From: Bombyx mori
Lineage: Eukaryota > Arthropoda > Insecta > Lepidoptera > Bombycidae
DNA: 64,000 nucleotides
Assembly: GCF_030269925.1 (NCBI RefSeq)
Contig: NC_085116.1
Coordinates: 5,146,001 to 5,210,000, forward strand
Direction: 5' to 3'
Positions within the stretch are counted from its first letter, which is position 1; each line of letters begins with the position of its first letter. The position numbers were made by a program, and so were the translations under genes. Under the pieces are notes generated by a model. The model searched no databases. It saw nothing but the letters and a program-made list of their open reading frames with translations, and was not told where the DNA came from. Below, piece after piece: positions 1-13,416 of this stretch.

Positions 1-314
1 AATAAAGTATGATCACATACACCTTAAAGCCACTATAGGAGTGTAAAGTTTTCAGAGTTAATGTATAAATGAGCTTTTTTACATGATAACTTTTAAATTC
101 TCGCACATACTTGAAAGAAATATCGTTGGAATCTAGATCATCCCGCTAACACTGGTTTTCTAACTATTTTGACTGGACTATCATTTCTTTTTAAATAAAA
201 TGTAGGTATTTAATATGATCCTCAGTGCGATGCGATTTTTTTTTTCTTCAGATTCTTTATCTTCTTCTAATAGCCACGATTATCTGCCTTCTGTTTTTTT
301 TTCCACTTCCTAAT
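1..314. other. Non-coding, nothing recognised
   Basis: AT-rich sequence with several T-runs. I see no exon, repeat or RNA gene here. Confidence 0.5.
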
Positions 315-495
315 GGTTGGTAGCGGGGCTATTCCAACTACTCACGGACCGGTAGGTGAGCCTACAATCTCACAACCTGAGAGAATTGCTAACACTGACT
401 CTAGCAAGAGCAGTGCTTCGCTGACTCTACCAACGGGTCAGAATCGCGACCCACCGAGAAGATCCGGTGAGAAACTCAGTGAAACTGAACACTGA
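315..495 (-). repeat. LINE 3'-tail repeat (Jockey-like family), fragment
   Basis: Read on the minus strand, this matches the other copies at 9070-9172, 12190-12455, 25930-26280 and 51280-51545. It has the same core (a stretch beginning ctgagtttctc followed by ggtcgcgattc). The copy at 25930-26620 is joined to a reverse-transcriptase remnant, so this is best read as a 5'-truncated tail of a Jockey-like non-LTR element. The open frames across it are by-products of the repeat. Confidence 0.6.
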
Positions 496-3369
496 TATAT
501 CTCTCTCAATAGATCTCGATACCATTCGTACTGAATACTTAATTCTCGTCTTTGTATTGTGAGATCTACGTATATGGGACACAGTGGACCTGACTGACTT
601 TGCCCCTGGTATTGCTGACGTCCTAGGGCGACCAGCTTAATTAATGAATTTGTTTTTTCGTCATTATATAAAAATCTTTTCCTTGAGCAATAAAGTTGAA
701 GCCCATGTTTCATTTTCCAACACTGTACATTTTTAAGCGCATCATTCATTTTCAAAATAAATCCTTTAGTGAAAACAACATTGAATTAGCCGTAAAAAGA
801 TAAACTATTGATAGAAGAAAGTGTGCGAAATAGAACTATCTCGTTGTCTCTCTCACACTCCAGCTCCGTTATGTCGTTGACATGAAACAAAATATGCGTA
901 AAATTTTGTACCTTAATCGCATTTAAAAGATTCACGACCTAGTCATTTTTAAGAATTAGTATGAAACAGATTTTTTAAAACAACAATAACTGAAATGAAA
1001 GGGATGTTTAATTCTTATAACATGATGAGTTTAAATTTTAGTTCGACGATAAGTTCAATTTTAGTTATAATGATGCTAAAACAAATTTGTCTTTTTTTTT
1101 TTTTAAACCTCAGTAGTCTTTTGATTATGATCTCATAAATTAAACGGCCAAGTTCCCTAGTGTCAATTGATGCTCAAAAAAAAATCCACGAACATTATTA
1201 TTACCAAAAAGAACAAACGCCGACCAGGACGGTTGCTTAAAAGCCCAAGATCATAATATCGCGTCACAAAAGGCTCTGGCCGCAGTACAATGGACCTTTA
1301 GCAGTTCAGTACAAGGCCTCGGTAGTTTTTCGTCGATTTTACTTGACACCTGCCCGTGCATGAACAAATAACGTGTAATGCGATATCGCGATCAACTTTT
1401 TTCGATTGACGCGTTGCGAAGATTTTGCTGCTTAGACGCGTGAATGAGTTCACGGCTCTAAGTGATCACTGGGACCATATTGGGACCCATGAATTTCACA
1501 ATGTCATCAACCGCGTCGAGACAAGTGGAAGAATCAGCTGGGTAGTATGAATACTATATATAATAGGCAGGTGGTGGTACTTACATCTGCTTACAACATG
1601 AGCTTCCAACGTTGATTTTAACAATTAAAATTTCCGCCTTTTTCTTATTATTACGCGATGTCATATTTCAACATGGATGTCATTTTTGTTTGTGTTTGAT
1701 TAGAAGGATTACTGTCATAGATTTGAACCCCGCCCAACGGCTTCTTATCCTATAGGCCACAACGACCTCAAACCTTCTCGTGCCTATATCAATCTCTAAG
1801 CCAATGATTTTGTTTTAGAATCGGTTTATTAATTATCAGGTAGAAGTTACACAAATACGCATGTAATTTTTTTGTTTAATTTCATAAAAGCTTCGAGTGT
1901 CCGTTTGCAGAAACTATTACCTTAAATACACATTCATAAAGTTCAATTTATAACGGTCTTATCGTCGCCAGTCAATAAACTTCACTCTCGATACGCTTGA
2001 CAGAATTAATCGTATTAAAAGAGTTCCCTGTGTTTGTATCACCGCTTCTACTTACTCTTTTAATTCTTGCTTTCGTCTACAGTCAATAACTGTGAATTAT
2101 TAGATTTTTTTATTATTTACGTGTAACTCTACTGCATCTTTGAGAATATTATTATTATTATTTTTTGTGAAAGAAGTGAACATCGCTAAATATTTAAATG
2201 TTTTAATAAACAAAAAAGAATTTCCTAGTTGCGAAAAGCAAAAAATAACACCAAAGTTACCAAATATTTTAAAACTGGATATCAAAAGAAAATATGTGTA
2301 AATGTTTTTATTGTCTCAAAATTTTAAGTAAAATGGCACTCGTCGTTCACATCGGCTTCAACGGGTCGTGAACTCGAAGTCCTAATTGCACTGAATTAGC
2401 GACTACTTTACATTATCTAGTATAATTTAAAAAATTGAGGACCATTGAGATTATAGTGTTTAGTGACTAGAAGGACTGGGTAGATGCCATAGACTTTGGC
2501 CCAGACGGTTTTTAAACCACTAATTTAGTTCAGCACTGTCGTGTGGCAACTGAGGCGTGAAACGTTCATTATTTATAGTTAAGTAATATTAATTGCTATC
2601 CGACTTCATAAAGAAAAGATTGTGTTGCCAGTTGCAACTGATTAGCTGGAGGCTCGTTAAGAACTGACGCAATACAACTGTTGCGAAAATCCTAATTGGC
2701 GATGTAAAAAAATAGATGCTTCATAAAACCGGATACAGACGTTTTGATTGATGTGTTAACTTTATAGTACGGTGCCCTTCGTACAAGGTATATCAATCTT
2801 CATTATTTTCTGGAAGATATTAAAATTTGACTCAGTTCTTCGTCTGATGTAGAAGTTATTTTAAAACTTATTGAGATTAGTCTTGTATTTCTATATAAAT
2901 CTTAATTGTCCTAAAATCATTAATAATCATAATCATATCATATATAGCATAATTAAATCACTTAAGATAATCTCACCCTTGGTGATCGTGACGTTTTCAT
3001 TGTTTTCAAATTATATTACAACTGTCCATTTTAAATCAACATAAATACAAGTATGTAGCTACACATGAAACTTAAAACGTAATATCAGAGAACACAATCA
3101 GACAGAAAAATCTCTCTTTCGATATTATATTTTTTTTAAATGTGCACTATATTTTACAGAAATACATATTAAATATATTTTTGACAAACTGTTTCTCGGA
3201 CAAAATGGCATTGTTTTAAGGAAAGCTTATTTGCACAATACCAGCTATCACTGGATAACTCCATTTTCCTTTCACATTATTAACAAAAAACAGTTTATTT
3301 GGTCCAAATAGTAGAGTAATCTAGGCGTCGTTTGTATTCACCATTTCTTTTTGCGGAAAGATTAGTAAA
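496..3369. other. Long non-coding stretch, nothing recognised
   Basis: AT-rich DNA with homopolymer tracts (for example T-run near 1090, A-run near 1177). I searched both strands for spliceable exons with family resemblance and found none. It could be intergenic or part of the first Lac2 intron. Confidence 0.45.
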
Positions 3370-3570
3370 TTATTTCACGGCAGATCTGCTGTTAAGGAGT
3401 TACCGGAACTCATAAATATCGGAATGGAGGATGCCGAGACCCATCTTACGATACGAGGTCTTAGTTTCAATTATATATTATAACGGCCAATTCTACAAAT
3501 AGGAATACATATATTATTATGTTCACGGCAGAAATAGCCAAGGTGGTGGTGCAAGACTGTAAAACCCCTG
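3370..3570 (-). repeat. Degenerate Bm1 SINE fragment
   Basis: Diverged match in reverse orientation to Bm1: remnants of the 'gttaagtggttactgga', 'taaggtct' and 'cacggcagaaatag' segments occur in the right order, with many substitutions. Confidence 0.55.
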
Positions 3571-4364
3571 ATTGTTTGTACCTACGCAATTTTTTTGTAG
3601 TTCGATTTTTCAATACTACGTTATCTCTCCATTTGCGGAAAGCATTATTAAACTATTTAGATTAGGCTAGTTAGTTTGATACTAAAATATTAATTAAAAT
3701 ATGAGAATGGACCCCAAACGTCTTAAATTAAATAACTATTTCGGAAAATTATATAGATTTACAATTTTTGCCGTCGTGGAATAACGAAAATTTACGCTTG
3801 GAGTTTTTTTATTCATGTTTGCTACCGCGTAAATACCACAGGTGTAATATAAACACAGTATCGTGTCGGCGATAATCTTTCTTTTATTGTAATATATGCA
3901 ATCAGTAAATAAACAACAATGATACAATGAACATTCATTGATCCCATTTGAAGGTCGAAGGAACACTTATGTTTGCTTTCTTTTTTTTTAATCTACACTT
4001 GGAAATAGTCCAAAAGTTTTGAAGCTTAAGAGTGTTCACTTGGAACCCAAAACAGCATTATGCATGGAGCTAATAGAATAAGCCACCGCAAAAGGTGAAC
4101 TAATAGTTGCCGCGACAATCATAGTCAGTTCCCACGCCAATGAATATGCAAACAAACAAAACGTGAAAAAAAAAAAAACACAATAATGAAAAGAAGCAAT
4201 TACCATGTGTAATCATTTCGTCATTTTTAATAAAATCGGCGTGGTAGTACCTTTTAACGCGCAGCCTTGCTTTTGGAGTTAAGAACTCAAACGACCTTTC
4301 TTGCATCGTACGTGTGAATGAGTCGCTGTCTATAAAATTCGAATTTTTCTTCAGAATTCTGTTT
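3571..4364. other. Non-coding, nothing recognised
   Basis: No exon, RNA or clear repeat. The short open frames here show no family resemblance and no coding character. Confidence 0.45.
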
Positions 4365-4575
4365 TTTTTTATTGCTTAGATGGGTGGACGAGCTCACAGC
4401 CCACCTGGTGTTAAGGGGTTACTGGAGCCCATAGACATCTACAACGTAAATGAGCCACCCACCTTGAGATATAAATTCTAAGGTATAGTTACAACGGCTA
4501 CCCCACCTTTGGTGGTGGTGATACCTAACCTTGTGGACTCACAAGAGGTCCACCAGTTTGACCACCAGTCAAAGA
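4365..4575 (-). repeat. Bm1 SINE, partial (tail side)
   Basis: Clear Bm1 in reverse orientation: poly-T, then 'attgcttagatgggtggac', the conserved 'ggagcccatagacatctac' block, and 'ggactcacaagaggtcc'. A segment around the 'ctgccgtgaagcag' block is missing, and the tRNA-like head is absent. Confidence 0.85.
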
Positions 4576-5060
4576 TTGCAAAATACATTTTCCTTTTTTT
4601 TTTCTTAGATAGACAGCAGAGCTTATGGTTTGACTGATGTCAAGCGGATAAGAACCAACAAACATTACAAAGTCAATGCCTCCGCCTATTCCAAGGTCTA
4701 AATAGCTTTCGGATTGAAAGTCACGAACAATTTGCAGGAAAATATAAGATCATTTAAGATTCTTTGAACTGATTCTGATCTATTCGCAGAATACTTTATA
4801 CAAATACATCAAGAACTGCCATCAGTATAAACAAACATATACCATTTGTTTACAAACACTAAAACTTCACGCGTTGATAATCCTATTGTCTTTAATCATG
4901 CTCTGTATGAAAATATTAACGAAAGCATGTTTCCGGCGAGACAAGCAGGCCACGGTCACAGGTCACGGTCTAACGGTCCTCGTTGTCATTATTGTGATAG
5001 AGCATCTGCTGTTGGTAAATATGGTTACCGTAACTTAAGGAACAATAACACTATGCTCTA
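4576..5060. other. Non-coding, nothing recognised
   Basis: No supported gene. An open frame running from 4846 into the following LINE relic has no family resemblance. Confidence 0.4.
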
Positions 5061-5390
5061 TTCTATTCTATCAGCCCACAGACGTCCACTGCTGGACATC
5101 GATATCCCTCAAGTCTCGCTACAATGATCGGCCCTATGCTGCTTGCGTCCGGCGGATCCCTGCGAACTTTATAGGTCGTCGGTCCATCTTGTGGGAGGGC
5201 TACCTAAGCTACGTTATCCGTTACGCTATCGCCACTCAAGAACTTTTTGGCCCCAACGGCTCTCCGTTCTATGAGCAATCTGCACGGCCCACTGCCACTT
5301 CAACGGCTTAATCCTTTGGGCTATGTCGGTTACCATGGTTTTCCTGCGAATCTCCTCGTTTCTGATTTGATCTCGTAATACTATATGCTA
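5061..5390 (-). mobile_element. RTE-type LINE relic (C-terminal reverse-transcriptase end)
   Basis: The minus-strand translation (with stops and shifts) contains blocks typical of the C-terminal end of insect RTE-class polyproteins: RNEEIRRKT, VTDIAQRIKPLKWQWA, SRWGQKVLEWR and PPTRWTDDL. It ends with the tail 'cagtggacgtctgtgggctg'. In-frame stops show it is dead. It lies in non-coding DNA upstream of the visible Lac2 exons. Confidence 0.75.
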
Positions 5391-8300
5391 GTATTTTATT
5401 GTTACGGTTTGGCATACCGAAAAAATAAACCTTGCATCTGATTAACACATTGTACTCTATAAAGCACAGAGATGAGACTGCATTGACAATAATACTTTTG
5501 GGCCGGAATTTAAAATTCGAAATCGCTTCCCCTAAATTCCATATAAAAATATCATTCCGATGACCAGAGATCCTATCACGAACAGTCTGTCTGACAGACA
5601 GTCCTAATGTTAGATATGTAAGCGGAGAAACTTTAACTCTAGAAGTAAGTCATATTCTTTTCACCCAGAACCGTTTACCTTGGGTACCACAATTATCCAG
5701 AGATATTTACTACTTGGAACTATAAAATTATTTACGAAGCTTAAAAGAATTCTTTGCCAGTATTCATAAGTAGACCAGAGCTTTGAGACCCATTTTAGAG
5801 CATAGTACTTTTTTGTACCATCGAAGGTAGAGCAGAATATGGCTCATCTCATGATATATACATAAATAGCAAACGTTCCACATTGAACGTTCCTGAGAAG
5901 ATAGTTATCCCAGAACCGACATCATCTCTAAAACGCATTGTGAAGTTGCATGTGACATCAATTTCAAAAATAAGAATCCTTAGCTTCCCATTTGTTCGCA
6001 TAAATGGAATTTAAGTGTTGTAATGAAATTCGTATGTTGATAGTTGCTTTGAAGAGCCAACGCTGGATAATGTACAAGGGATTAATATAATGTGAAGAGC
6101 ATTATAACGCCCACGTAATGTCTGTGCAATTCAAAGAGCCCATTATTAATTACAGCTAAACTCATGTTACACATTCTAAATTAGTTACGTTTAGATTCTA
6201 TCCTCGAACGTGAATCACATTATTTCAACGAAATATAAATTGTTTACGATTCTTTTTGCTCACGAATTCGCGACCAAACTTGTAATATACGTAATGACTA
6301 GTTCAAGAATTACGTATAAGAATGTTAAATTAAATACATACACTAGATAATACACAGAACAGTTTCCCACGGTGCAAATAAGATTTATAGATGCATATTA
6401 AAAGAGCAAAACTCTGATGTTTTGATGTGTAAAAATGAGGAATCGAGCAAATAAATTAACATATTCATTAAAATAGATATATATTGAAATATTTTCGTGG
6501 ACAATAATCTAAGTGTGATTAAGAAGTTGCTGTCGAATTACTATACACTAGTTTTTTTATAATCAAACAAAGCTATTTTTTAATATAACTCCGAATTAAG
6601 TAATTTTTTTTTCAACATACAAAAAACCACTGGTAGGAGGTATTATGCGCCCGCACTGGTAGGATTCACTACGTCGTCTATAATTGCCACGTCACACTGG
6701 TATAATTTTGATTTCGACCACATGTCCAGGTGGCTAATTTTCATGTTACGATGACTATGAGTACCATTACTAAAACATCACTTTTGATTGCCCTCGACTT
6801 GTGTGAGTCAACGAAACATAATTTCTTACGCACTTTGCTTACTTAAGTAACTTTTCTTCATCTCGTTCGTGAATGTTGTAAATTAATGCAAATTGTAAAC
6901 TAGTAGTGAAATATAACACGGACAATGCTCTTCTATTGTTCTGTGAAATCACCACTTCCACAAAATGCAGTATGCTATTCATAAACTTTGGGAATTTCTC
7001 GAATGAGTTTTTTTTTTAACTTTCATTTTCAAGAAAGCGTTTTACTAATCATTCGTTTTTTTAAAACCTTAATTCAAATTTCGTATTCGTAGATTTTGTA
7101 TGGCAAAGAGTCACTCCAAAGATGAAGCTTAGTGAAATATTATAAAACTTAAAGAGCTTGTATGCACAATAATTTGTGCAGATATAATCAATTTGATTTC
7201 TTCTAATACCGTTACTTGATGTTAATTAGCCACTATAATCTTAATATTAGATATGATATTTTAAAATCACCTCCATTTCCTCTGACAAGAAACCGTTAGC
7301 GGATATTTTGCAATTATGTTTACTCATTTTTATTAATAACTCAATCAACACTCAGGATACGCTTAATGTCAACATTGTGTGTGGCTTTTGATTCAATTAA
7401 AACCAATCAAGGACATTATAATTGAATTTTTTTCTTTTGCCTTATCAGGTAATATAACAAAGAAAATGATTGTACTGAAGTATTACGTTGCAGTTTTTTA
7501 ACGATATATAATTGCAGTCAAATTGAGGAGTACTTAAGTGGCTAGTCGGGTATTATGGTTCAGTGGTTTCAAGCACGCTTTTTGTTTAAGAAGACGCGGA
7601 TTTGAGATCACTAACAATAATTTCTTTGTATTCTGATAGTATACTAGTGAGAATGCAGGTTGTGAGCAGTCTATTTAGTGGCGTGAATATGAGAGCACAA
7701 ATTATTGCTTAAGCCACTGCTTCACTAGCGGGCATGAGCGATTGCTTACTTAGAGAAGAAATTATTGAAAAAAAAGTAGTTTAATTTCCACCACCTTATT
7801 GGCTAGCTGGAGATCCTACTAACGTACAGCGGAGTTCGAGTTCGGTTTTCGGAGCGATTTTAAAATTGTACACTAACTGATTGCAAAACAATCTCATGAT
7901 GGACAAATAGATTTAAAAATAATTTATACCCTACCATTAGTGACAGTGTATATTCTGTTCTTGCGTCTTAATGACTGAGGGTTGAATGAGTCTTATCTGT
8001 TAGAAGTCAACGTGTAGGTATCAATTAACTTTCCGCTATTTTTATTAATATCGAAAATGAATTTTCACAATCATATTCAACAAGGTCGAGAACAAAAACG
8101 CAAATAAACCACTACCGCGTTATTTCGATTTATTACATACCGACATGAATACAGCGCAATCTTCATAACAAATCAAACGCCTATAAACCAAGTACATTTA
8201 TTATTAAATGTATCTACAATCGATCAGATCTGAATAACACAGGAAATCAACAATACCCGATTGCGGAAGGTATTCACGATCTTTAATTCTGCCCTAAAGC

Positions 8301-8939
8301 AAAATATCGTACAATGAATCATAGACTGTTAAAGGCTTTATTCTTCAAAATGGACAATACCTGAACGCCCGAAGCGCGATCGTATAATAAACCGTATACT
8401 GTAGTCCTAAGCTGCCCCTACTGTACTATTGCTACACAGACCCAATATTATATCGTTATCGATAATCGAACAATTTGTATCGATAAGCGATCGTTTACCG
8501 CCCTAATGATAATTCACTAGCATGCATGAATTAGACAAGCTCAGTACTGACCGATTTCAAAGGCCGTTCGAGTTTATTTAGATGTTTCGTAAAGATAAAT
8601 TTGGAATGCTTTGTATCGATTGTTTCTTTAGAATAAAATTTAACAGGCCTAATGTAACGAATCAATTTATCACTATCTGATTCACGGCATAGTAGCATTT
8701 CCACTGATACAAGATAAGTTTTCAAATTAAAAATAATTACGCAATGACTTCGATAAAAATAGAGAGAGATTACTTCGGTTGTAACCTTTTTAAATACTTA
8801 TTCTTATTTTCTGTTTAACTTTTGCTTAAGCCATTAAATTTACTTTGTCGTAAATGTGTGATAATCTGCTTTATGGTTGTAGGTAGGCCTGTCGTATCGT
8901 GAAAGGCAACTGAGAAATTCATCTGAGAAAGGACAGGAG
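5391..8939. other. Long non-coding stretch, nothing firmly recognised
   Basis: AT-rich sequence without a supported exon. A short segment near 6620-6720 contains two 'actggtagga' blocks reminiscent of SINE-like repeats, but it is too diverged to assign. Open frames near 8531-8725 and 8815-9048 lack family resemblance. Confidence 0.4.
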
Positions 8940-9175
8940 CCTTTTCTGAGCATGTTACTAGCATAGTGTGATCCCTATTCCTGCTACGAAGTGGTAATGC
9001 GTTGCAGTTCGAAAGATGGGAGAACTGAAAAGCATTGAAACTCTTCAAGTCTCAAGGAGGGTAGCGGGCTCCGATTGTCACTTTGCACTGCCTTCTCAGG
9101 TTGAGCCCGTGAGCTCACCTAACCGTCTGGGCATAGCTGGAATAGCCTCCTAGTCTACCAGCGTACTGGTTAAAA
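8940..9175 (+). repeat. Diverged SINE-like segment followed by LINE-tail fragment
   Basis: Positions about 8940-9069 weakly resemble Bm1 ('ctacgaagtggtaatgcgtt'). Positions about 9070-9172 match the LINE-tail family ('gcccgtgagctcacctaacc', 'gctggaatagcc') and end in an A-run at 9171-9180, as expected for a retroposon 3' end. Confidence 0.5.
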
Positions 9176-9914
9176 AAAAAAGGACTGCGTAAGTCCTGAA
9201 TTTGTTCACACGAATATTTAATGAAGTGCGTAAATAATAAAGTTGATCTTCAAATCAAATAGTACGAAACTATTCGCTTGTCAAAGATCACACTGAGTCA
9301 ACAAAAACTTATAAATACATTTGAAAATTAATTTCGAATCCAATGATTGGCAGGTGGTCGAGCGAAATCGATATTAAGTTATCGGATGATTACAGGCTTA
9401 TTTAATTGTACAAATTGACAAGGCTGTGATTGATGGATACTTAGCGCACTGCACTTTTAATGTATGATGAACCTGTAATCTTACGAATCTCAGCTTATAT
9501 ATACAATGTAAAAATATATATTTTTACTTTTTTTGCCTTTTGTAGTGGGGAACTTAGAACTGACTCTAGAAATAGACATTATTTTTATAAAATATTTTGA
9601 ATTCGATGTTGGTAATTCAATCCATGCGTTGGGTTTTCATAAAAGGTTTGAAAATTTTTGGTGCATGTCCCAAAATCTAATATAACATAGTCGTATGACT
9701 ACAAGTACAACGAGTATCATTACCTATTTTTCGATGGACAAGACCGATGCCAAAAACAGCAAAGAACTAATAATTTAAATGATAAACTGAATAATTAGAA
9801 ATATTTATTTAGCGTATACTGACCGCAATTTTGAAATCCGGCTGTATTGCAATTTTGTTAAACGATTTTCGGATAAACCCCACTATATTTTACGAAAATA
9901 TCCTTTATGAATAT
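9176..9914. other. Non-coding, nothing recognised
   Basis: AT-rich; no exon or repeat recognised. Confidence 0.4.
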
Positions 9915-10165
9915 AAGTAAATAAAAGACCTAAACTTTTGTATAAAATAAACTTAAAACAAACAAAAGGAATCCGTCCGACGGGGGGACACATCAAAGGA
10001 AAAACAAAATTGTTATTTTTATTTAATTCCGAGCATTTTCATATTTATCTACCTTTTAAACCTTCTTTGGACTTCCACAAATAATTCAAGATCAAAATTA
10101 GCCAAATCGGTCCAGCCGTTCTCGAGTTTTAGCGAGACTAACGAACAGTAATTCATTTTTATATA
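9915..10165 (-). mobile_element. Non-autonomous Helitron-like element, truncated
   Basis: Shares long near-identical blocks with 18276-18569, 25576-25690 and 56615-56910, including 'gaatccgtccgacgg' and 'cggtccagccgttctcgag'. The CTAG-bearing terminus seen at 56615 is missing here, so this copy is truncated at that end. Confidence 0.6.
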
Positions 10166-10785
10166 TATTATATATTTACAGTGCTTAAACCAACTCGGGT
10201 TGTGATTCACAAACGTGATAGGTAAATTAGGGATGTGACTTGAAAAAAAAGCAATTGTATTTATGCCGTAAAAATAAAAATAGTGTTATTGTAAGAACAT
10301 GTAAAAAAATTCTATTATCCGAGGATGCATTAAATTTCACGTGATCTCAGGAGCACAGCCAAACCACTCGCCCCTATCAATTGAACCATTAAAATATTTC
10401 GTTTTCATTAAAAACTTTTGAAACGCCATATATAATGTTAAATTCATAATTTAACTCGAGAAATGACGGACGTAAGATATTTTTCATAAAATTATTTATA
10501 AAACAGAAATGTATAATTTGTAGCACAATCCTTTGGACTCTTAAATAACGTTTAATAACAATGAATTAGGTTAATTGCTTTTAAACTGGTGCAAAAAAAA
10601 AAAAGGTTTTGACCGTGAACAGCGAAAGCAAGAGTTATGAATGCCGTGTCAAGGTTCAATTTAAGCATGTATATTATTAACAGTAATTAATGTATACAGT
10701 TTGCTTATTTATTTATTTAAATGCATATAGTTAGTCCTTTTTTCTATACATACATTATCACTAAATACTATAAAAAAGTGAGTTA
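10166..10785. other. Non-coding, nothing recognised
   Basis: No exon or repeat recognised. Confidence 0.4.
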
Positions 10786-10950
10786 TGTTCGCTTAGGCTT
10801 GAAGGGTGAGGCAGCCGTTGTACTAAAAAACTGAGACTTGAATTCATGTCTCAAAGTGTTGGCGGCATTTACGTTGCTTATGTTGTCTATGAGCTCCGGT
10901 GACCAATTAACACTAAGTGAGACGTGAGCTCAGACATCGATCTAAAAAAA
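10786..10950 (+). repeat. Bm1 SINE, 3' part, diverged
   Basis: Contains the Bm1 order 'cttgaagggtgaggcagccg', then the gagactt, 'catttacgttg' and 'gagctccggtgacc' blocks, ending in an A-run. Several substitutions and a tandem 'gttgcttatgttg' slip indicate an old copy. Confidence 0.7.
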
Positions 10951-11300
10951 AACATTGTATGTCTTACCTTGTTAAAGGAAAAAAAATATAATTAAATTAT
11001 TATTATTATAATTAAAAAATTATAATTTTTGAGAGCAATCAAACCCGCAAAAATTCTACAAAAGCTGTAATACTCCGATCAAAGCTTCGACGCGATCAAG
11101 TCCGCCTACATTTTAAATTTATAGTATAAACACTAGTCAATGCAATACATAATTAACTATGTAACTGTAAATTTTCTTATCACAAATCAAGTCTGGACCG
11201 GACCGCCTTCGTGCGAATTTAGCATTTGACATCTCGAGGTTTAGATTAATTTCATGTTAACATTTTTCAGGAACAGATAGTAAAAGAAACTGTTCGCAAG

Positions 11301-11515
11301 TTCGCAGTTATGCAGTGCCTATTACTGCCGTGAAGCAGTAATACGTTTTGGTTTGAACGGTAGGGCAGCCGTTGTAACCATACTGAGACCTTAAAACTTA
11401 TATCTCAAGGTGGGTGGCACATTTACATTGTAGACGTCTAGGGGCTCCAGTAACCACTTAACACCAGGTGGTCTGTGAGCTCGTCCACCCAACTAAGCAA
11501 TTAAAAAAAAAAAGG
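11301..11515 (+). repeat. Bm1 SINE, 3' part
   Basis: Good match to Bm1 from 'ctgccgtgaagcagtaat' to 'ctcgtccacccaactaagca', with an A-rich 3' end at 11504-11514. The tRNA-like head is absent. Confidence 0.85.
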
Positions 11516-11579
11516 ATTTTTAGTGAAATCGCGTAACAAACACGGAAAAGATGCTGAATCATTTCGACTTTGACTATTT

Positions 11580-11690
11580 AAATATAAAAAATATATGTAT
11601 AATTGTTAAATATATATTGTTGTTAAAATGTATAAAAAATGTATAAAAATAAATGTATAAAAATGTATAATAAGTGTATAAAAATATATT
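11580..11690 (+). repeat. Short tandem repeat (gtataaaaat-like unit)
   Basis: Several imperfect copies of a 10-11 bp AT-rich unit (atgtataaaaa / gtgtataaaaa) occur in a row. Confidence 0.7.
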
Positions 11691-12189
11691 GTTGGCTAAG
11701 ACTTCAACAACATCGCCAACCACAAAATATTAGCGATCGCGTATTATGTGCATAACGGTTTTAAAATTATTCATTAATATAACAATAGTAGCTTATTAGG
11801 GCCAAGAGGCAGAATAATTCTCTTAAAAAAACCAATAACGAATGAAAGCAATCAATTAAATATTTCGATTACCAAATTGTAAATGCTTCAAGAGAGTTTT
11901 TGTTCGTAACGTGTTACGTGAAATAAATGTAGTTCATTATTACGTAAGCTCTTTATAAGCCTACAACGGCAGTTGTTTTGTAAAACAAACAAACCAACGT
12001 GCAGGTATGAAATCGTATACGTTGCAACAATGTCCGTATTGGAATTTGCATTAGGTTGCTAATTTCCTACAACAATTGTGTTCGGTAGTAAGAGACACGA
12101 ATTCTATCATACTATATAGATTATGTAAACAAATTGTTGTACGATTATTCGTGCCTAAAATAAACACTTACTATTTGAGACCAGGTAAC
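11691..12189. other. Non-coding, nothing recognised
   Basis: No exon or repeat recognised. Confidence 0.4.
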
Positions 12190-12455
12190 CGTACTTGTCG
12201 AACTCGACAAAGAGGTCAACGTGCAACCTAACCCATGCATCAGCCAGCTGAGTTTCTCGCCGGATCTTCTCAGCGGGTCGCGATTCCGATCCGGTAGTAG
12301 ATTCATTCGCGAAGCAATTGCTCTTGAGTTGTTAGGTCTCCTTCGGAGGCGCTCGGGCAGTTGTTAGCAAATCCCACCCCTCCTGGCTGAGCATTTGCTC
12401 GCCCACCTGTCCTGGTGAAACTGGAAAGGCCTTCCAGTAAACTTTCAATCATAAA
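12190..12455 (+). repeat. LINE 3'-tail repeat (Jockey-like family)
   Basis: Close copy of the tail found on the opposite strand at 25930-26250: shared 'ctgagtttctcgccggatct', 'tagtagattcattcgcgaag', 'ttgttaggtctcc' and 'cacctgtcctggtgaaactg' blocks, followed by an A-run near 12453. It is a 5'-truncated retroposon end. Confidence 0.7.
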
Positions 12456-13253
12456 AAAAAAACTATTTGAGAGTAACTTTGATAGACGAGTATTTATTCT
12501 ATAGTCTATATATTAGCTATGGTTTTTATAATTATAAATAGGAAAACAAACACTCAATCCACCTAATTATTAAGTGGCTAATGGCACTCGTAAGCGTGAA
12601 ATATTAAAGTTGGTTTTCGGTTATTCAAACAACAATGAGTGAAAATATGCGTGTCGAGCTTATAAACACGTCTTATCACCAGTACTTGAGATATGCTCCA
12701 AAAAGGTTGTATATGAAACTGGTTAGGAAAAAAGGCAGCACGCATTGACACGGAGTCTCCGTCTGAACTTTGTATTTAAGAAGATCAACATTTTTCGCTT
12801 TTTAAATGTTTTCAATGTCAATGAAAAATATTAATGTATTTTTTTAATTTTTATATTCAACCAAAATACGTGACTTATTATCCATTTCATTGCAATTTGG
12901 CAATATTATAAATCCAAAAGCATGTTCATATATCTTGTTTTAACACAACAATGTGTACTCGGGTATTTTCTTGTGAGAAACTTTAAATATCTTTTGTCCC
13001 ACGTAATAATTAGTAATAAATCTTTTAACGACCCTCTCATAATAAATGTGATTGGGACAACCATACATTGTCTTGTTATCAATGCGTTAATAATTAAGGT
13101 TGAAGTCTGGTCGAAGAAGTCGAATCTTTTTTTGTTTCTAATATCGGTCTTGCTCTGTTTCACGCAATAGATTCAGCGTTATTAGATTCGATTTTGACGC
13201 GCACCTTCAACCAATTATTATTATAATAACACATTTATTTATTTGGCAGCACA
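12456..13253. other. Non-coding, nothing recognised
   Basis: Overlapping open frames on both strands at 12906-13170 show neither family resemblance nor splice context, so I do not call a gene. Confidence 0.4.
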
Positions 13254-13416
13254 GTGTGCTTAGTGAGAGTTTTTTAATGTTCTCGATAGCGTTAAAGTTA
13301 GCTCATATTTGTATGGAGTGGGATCATTTGCCGCTAGGGGCGCTGTTCCAACTGCATACAAAATTGGGCTAACTTTTACGCTGTCGAGAACGTTAAAAAA
13401 CTCGCACTAAGCACAC
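13254..13416. mobile_element. Palindromic MITE with long terminal inverted repeats
   Basis: The first ~50 bp (starting gtgtgcttagtgagagtttt) are the near-perfect reverse complement of the last ~50 bp (ending aaactcgcactaagcacac). A short unique core of about 65 bp lies between. There is no coding capacity. This is the structure of a miniature inverted-repeat DNA transposon. I could not assign a superfamily because the target duplication is ambiguous. Confidence 0.8.

Noticed and set aside
4846..5127. 93-aa open frame
   Set aside because: Runs into an antisense RTE relic; no resemblance to known proteins.
12906..13170. Complementary open frames on both strands
   Set aside because: AT-rich, no family resemblance and no splice context.
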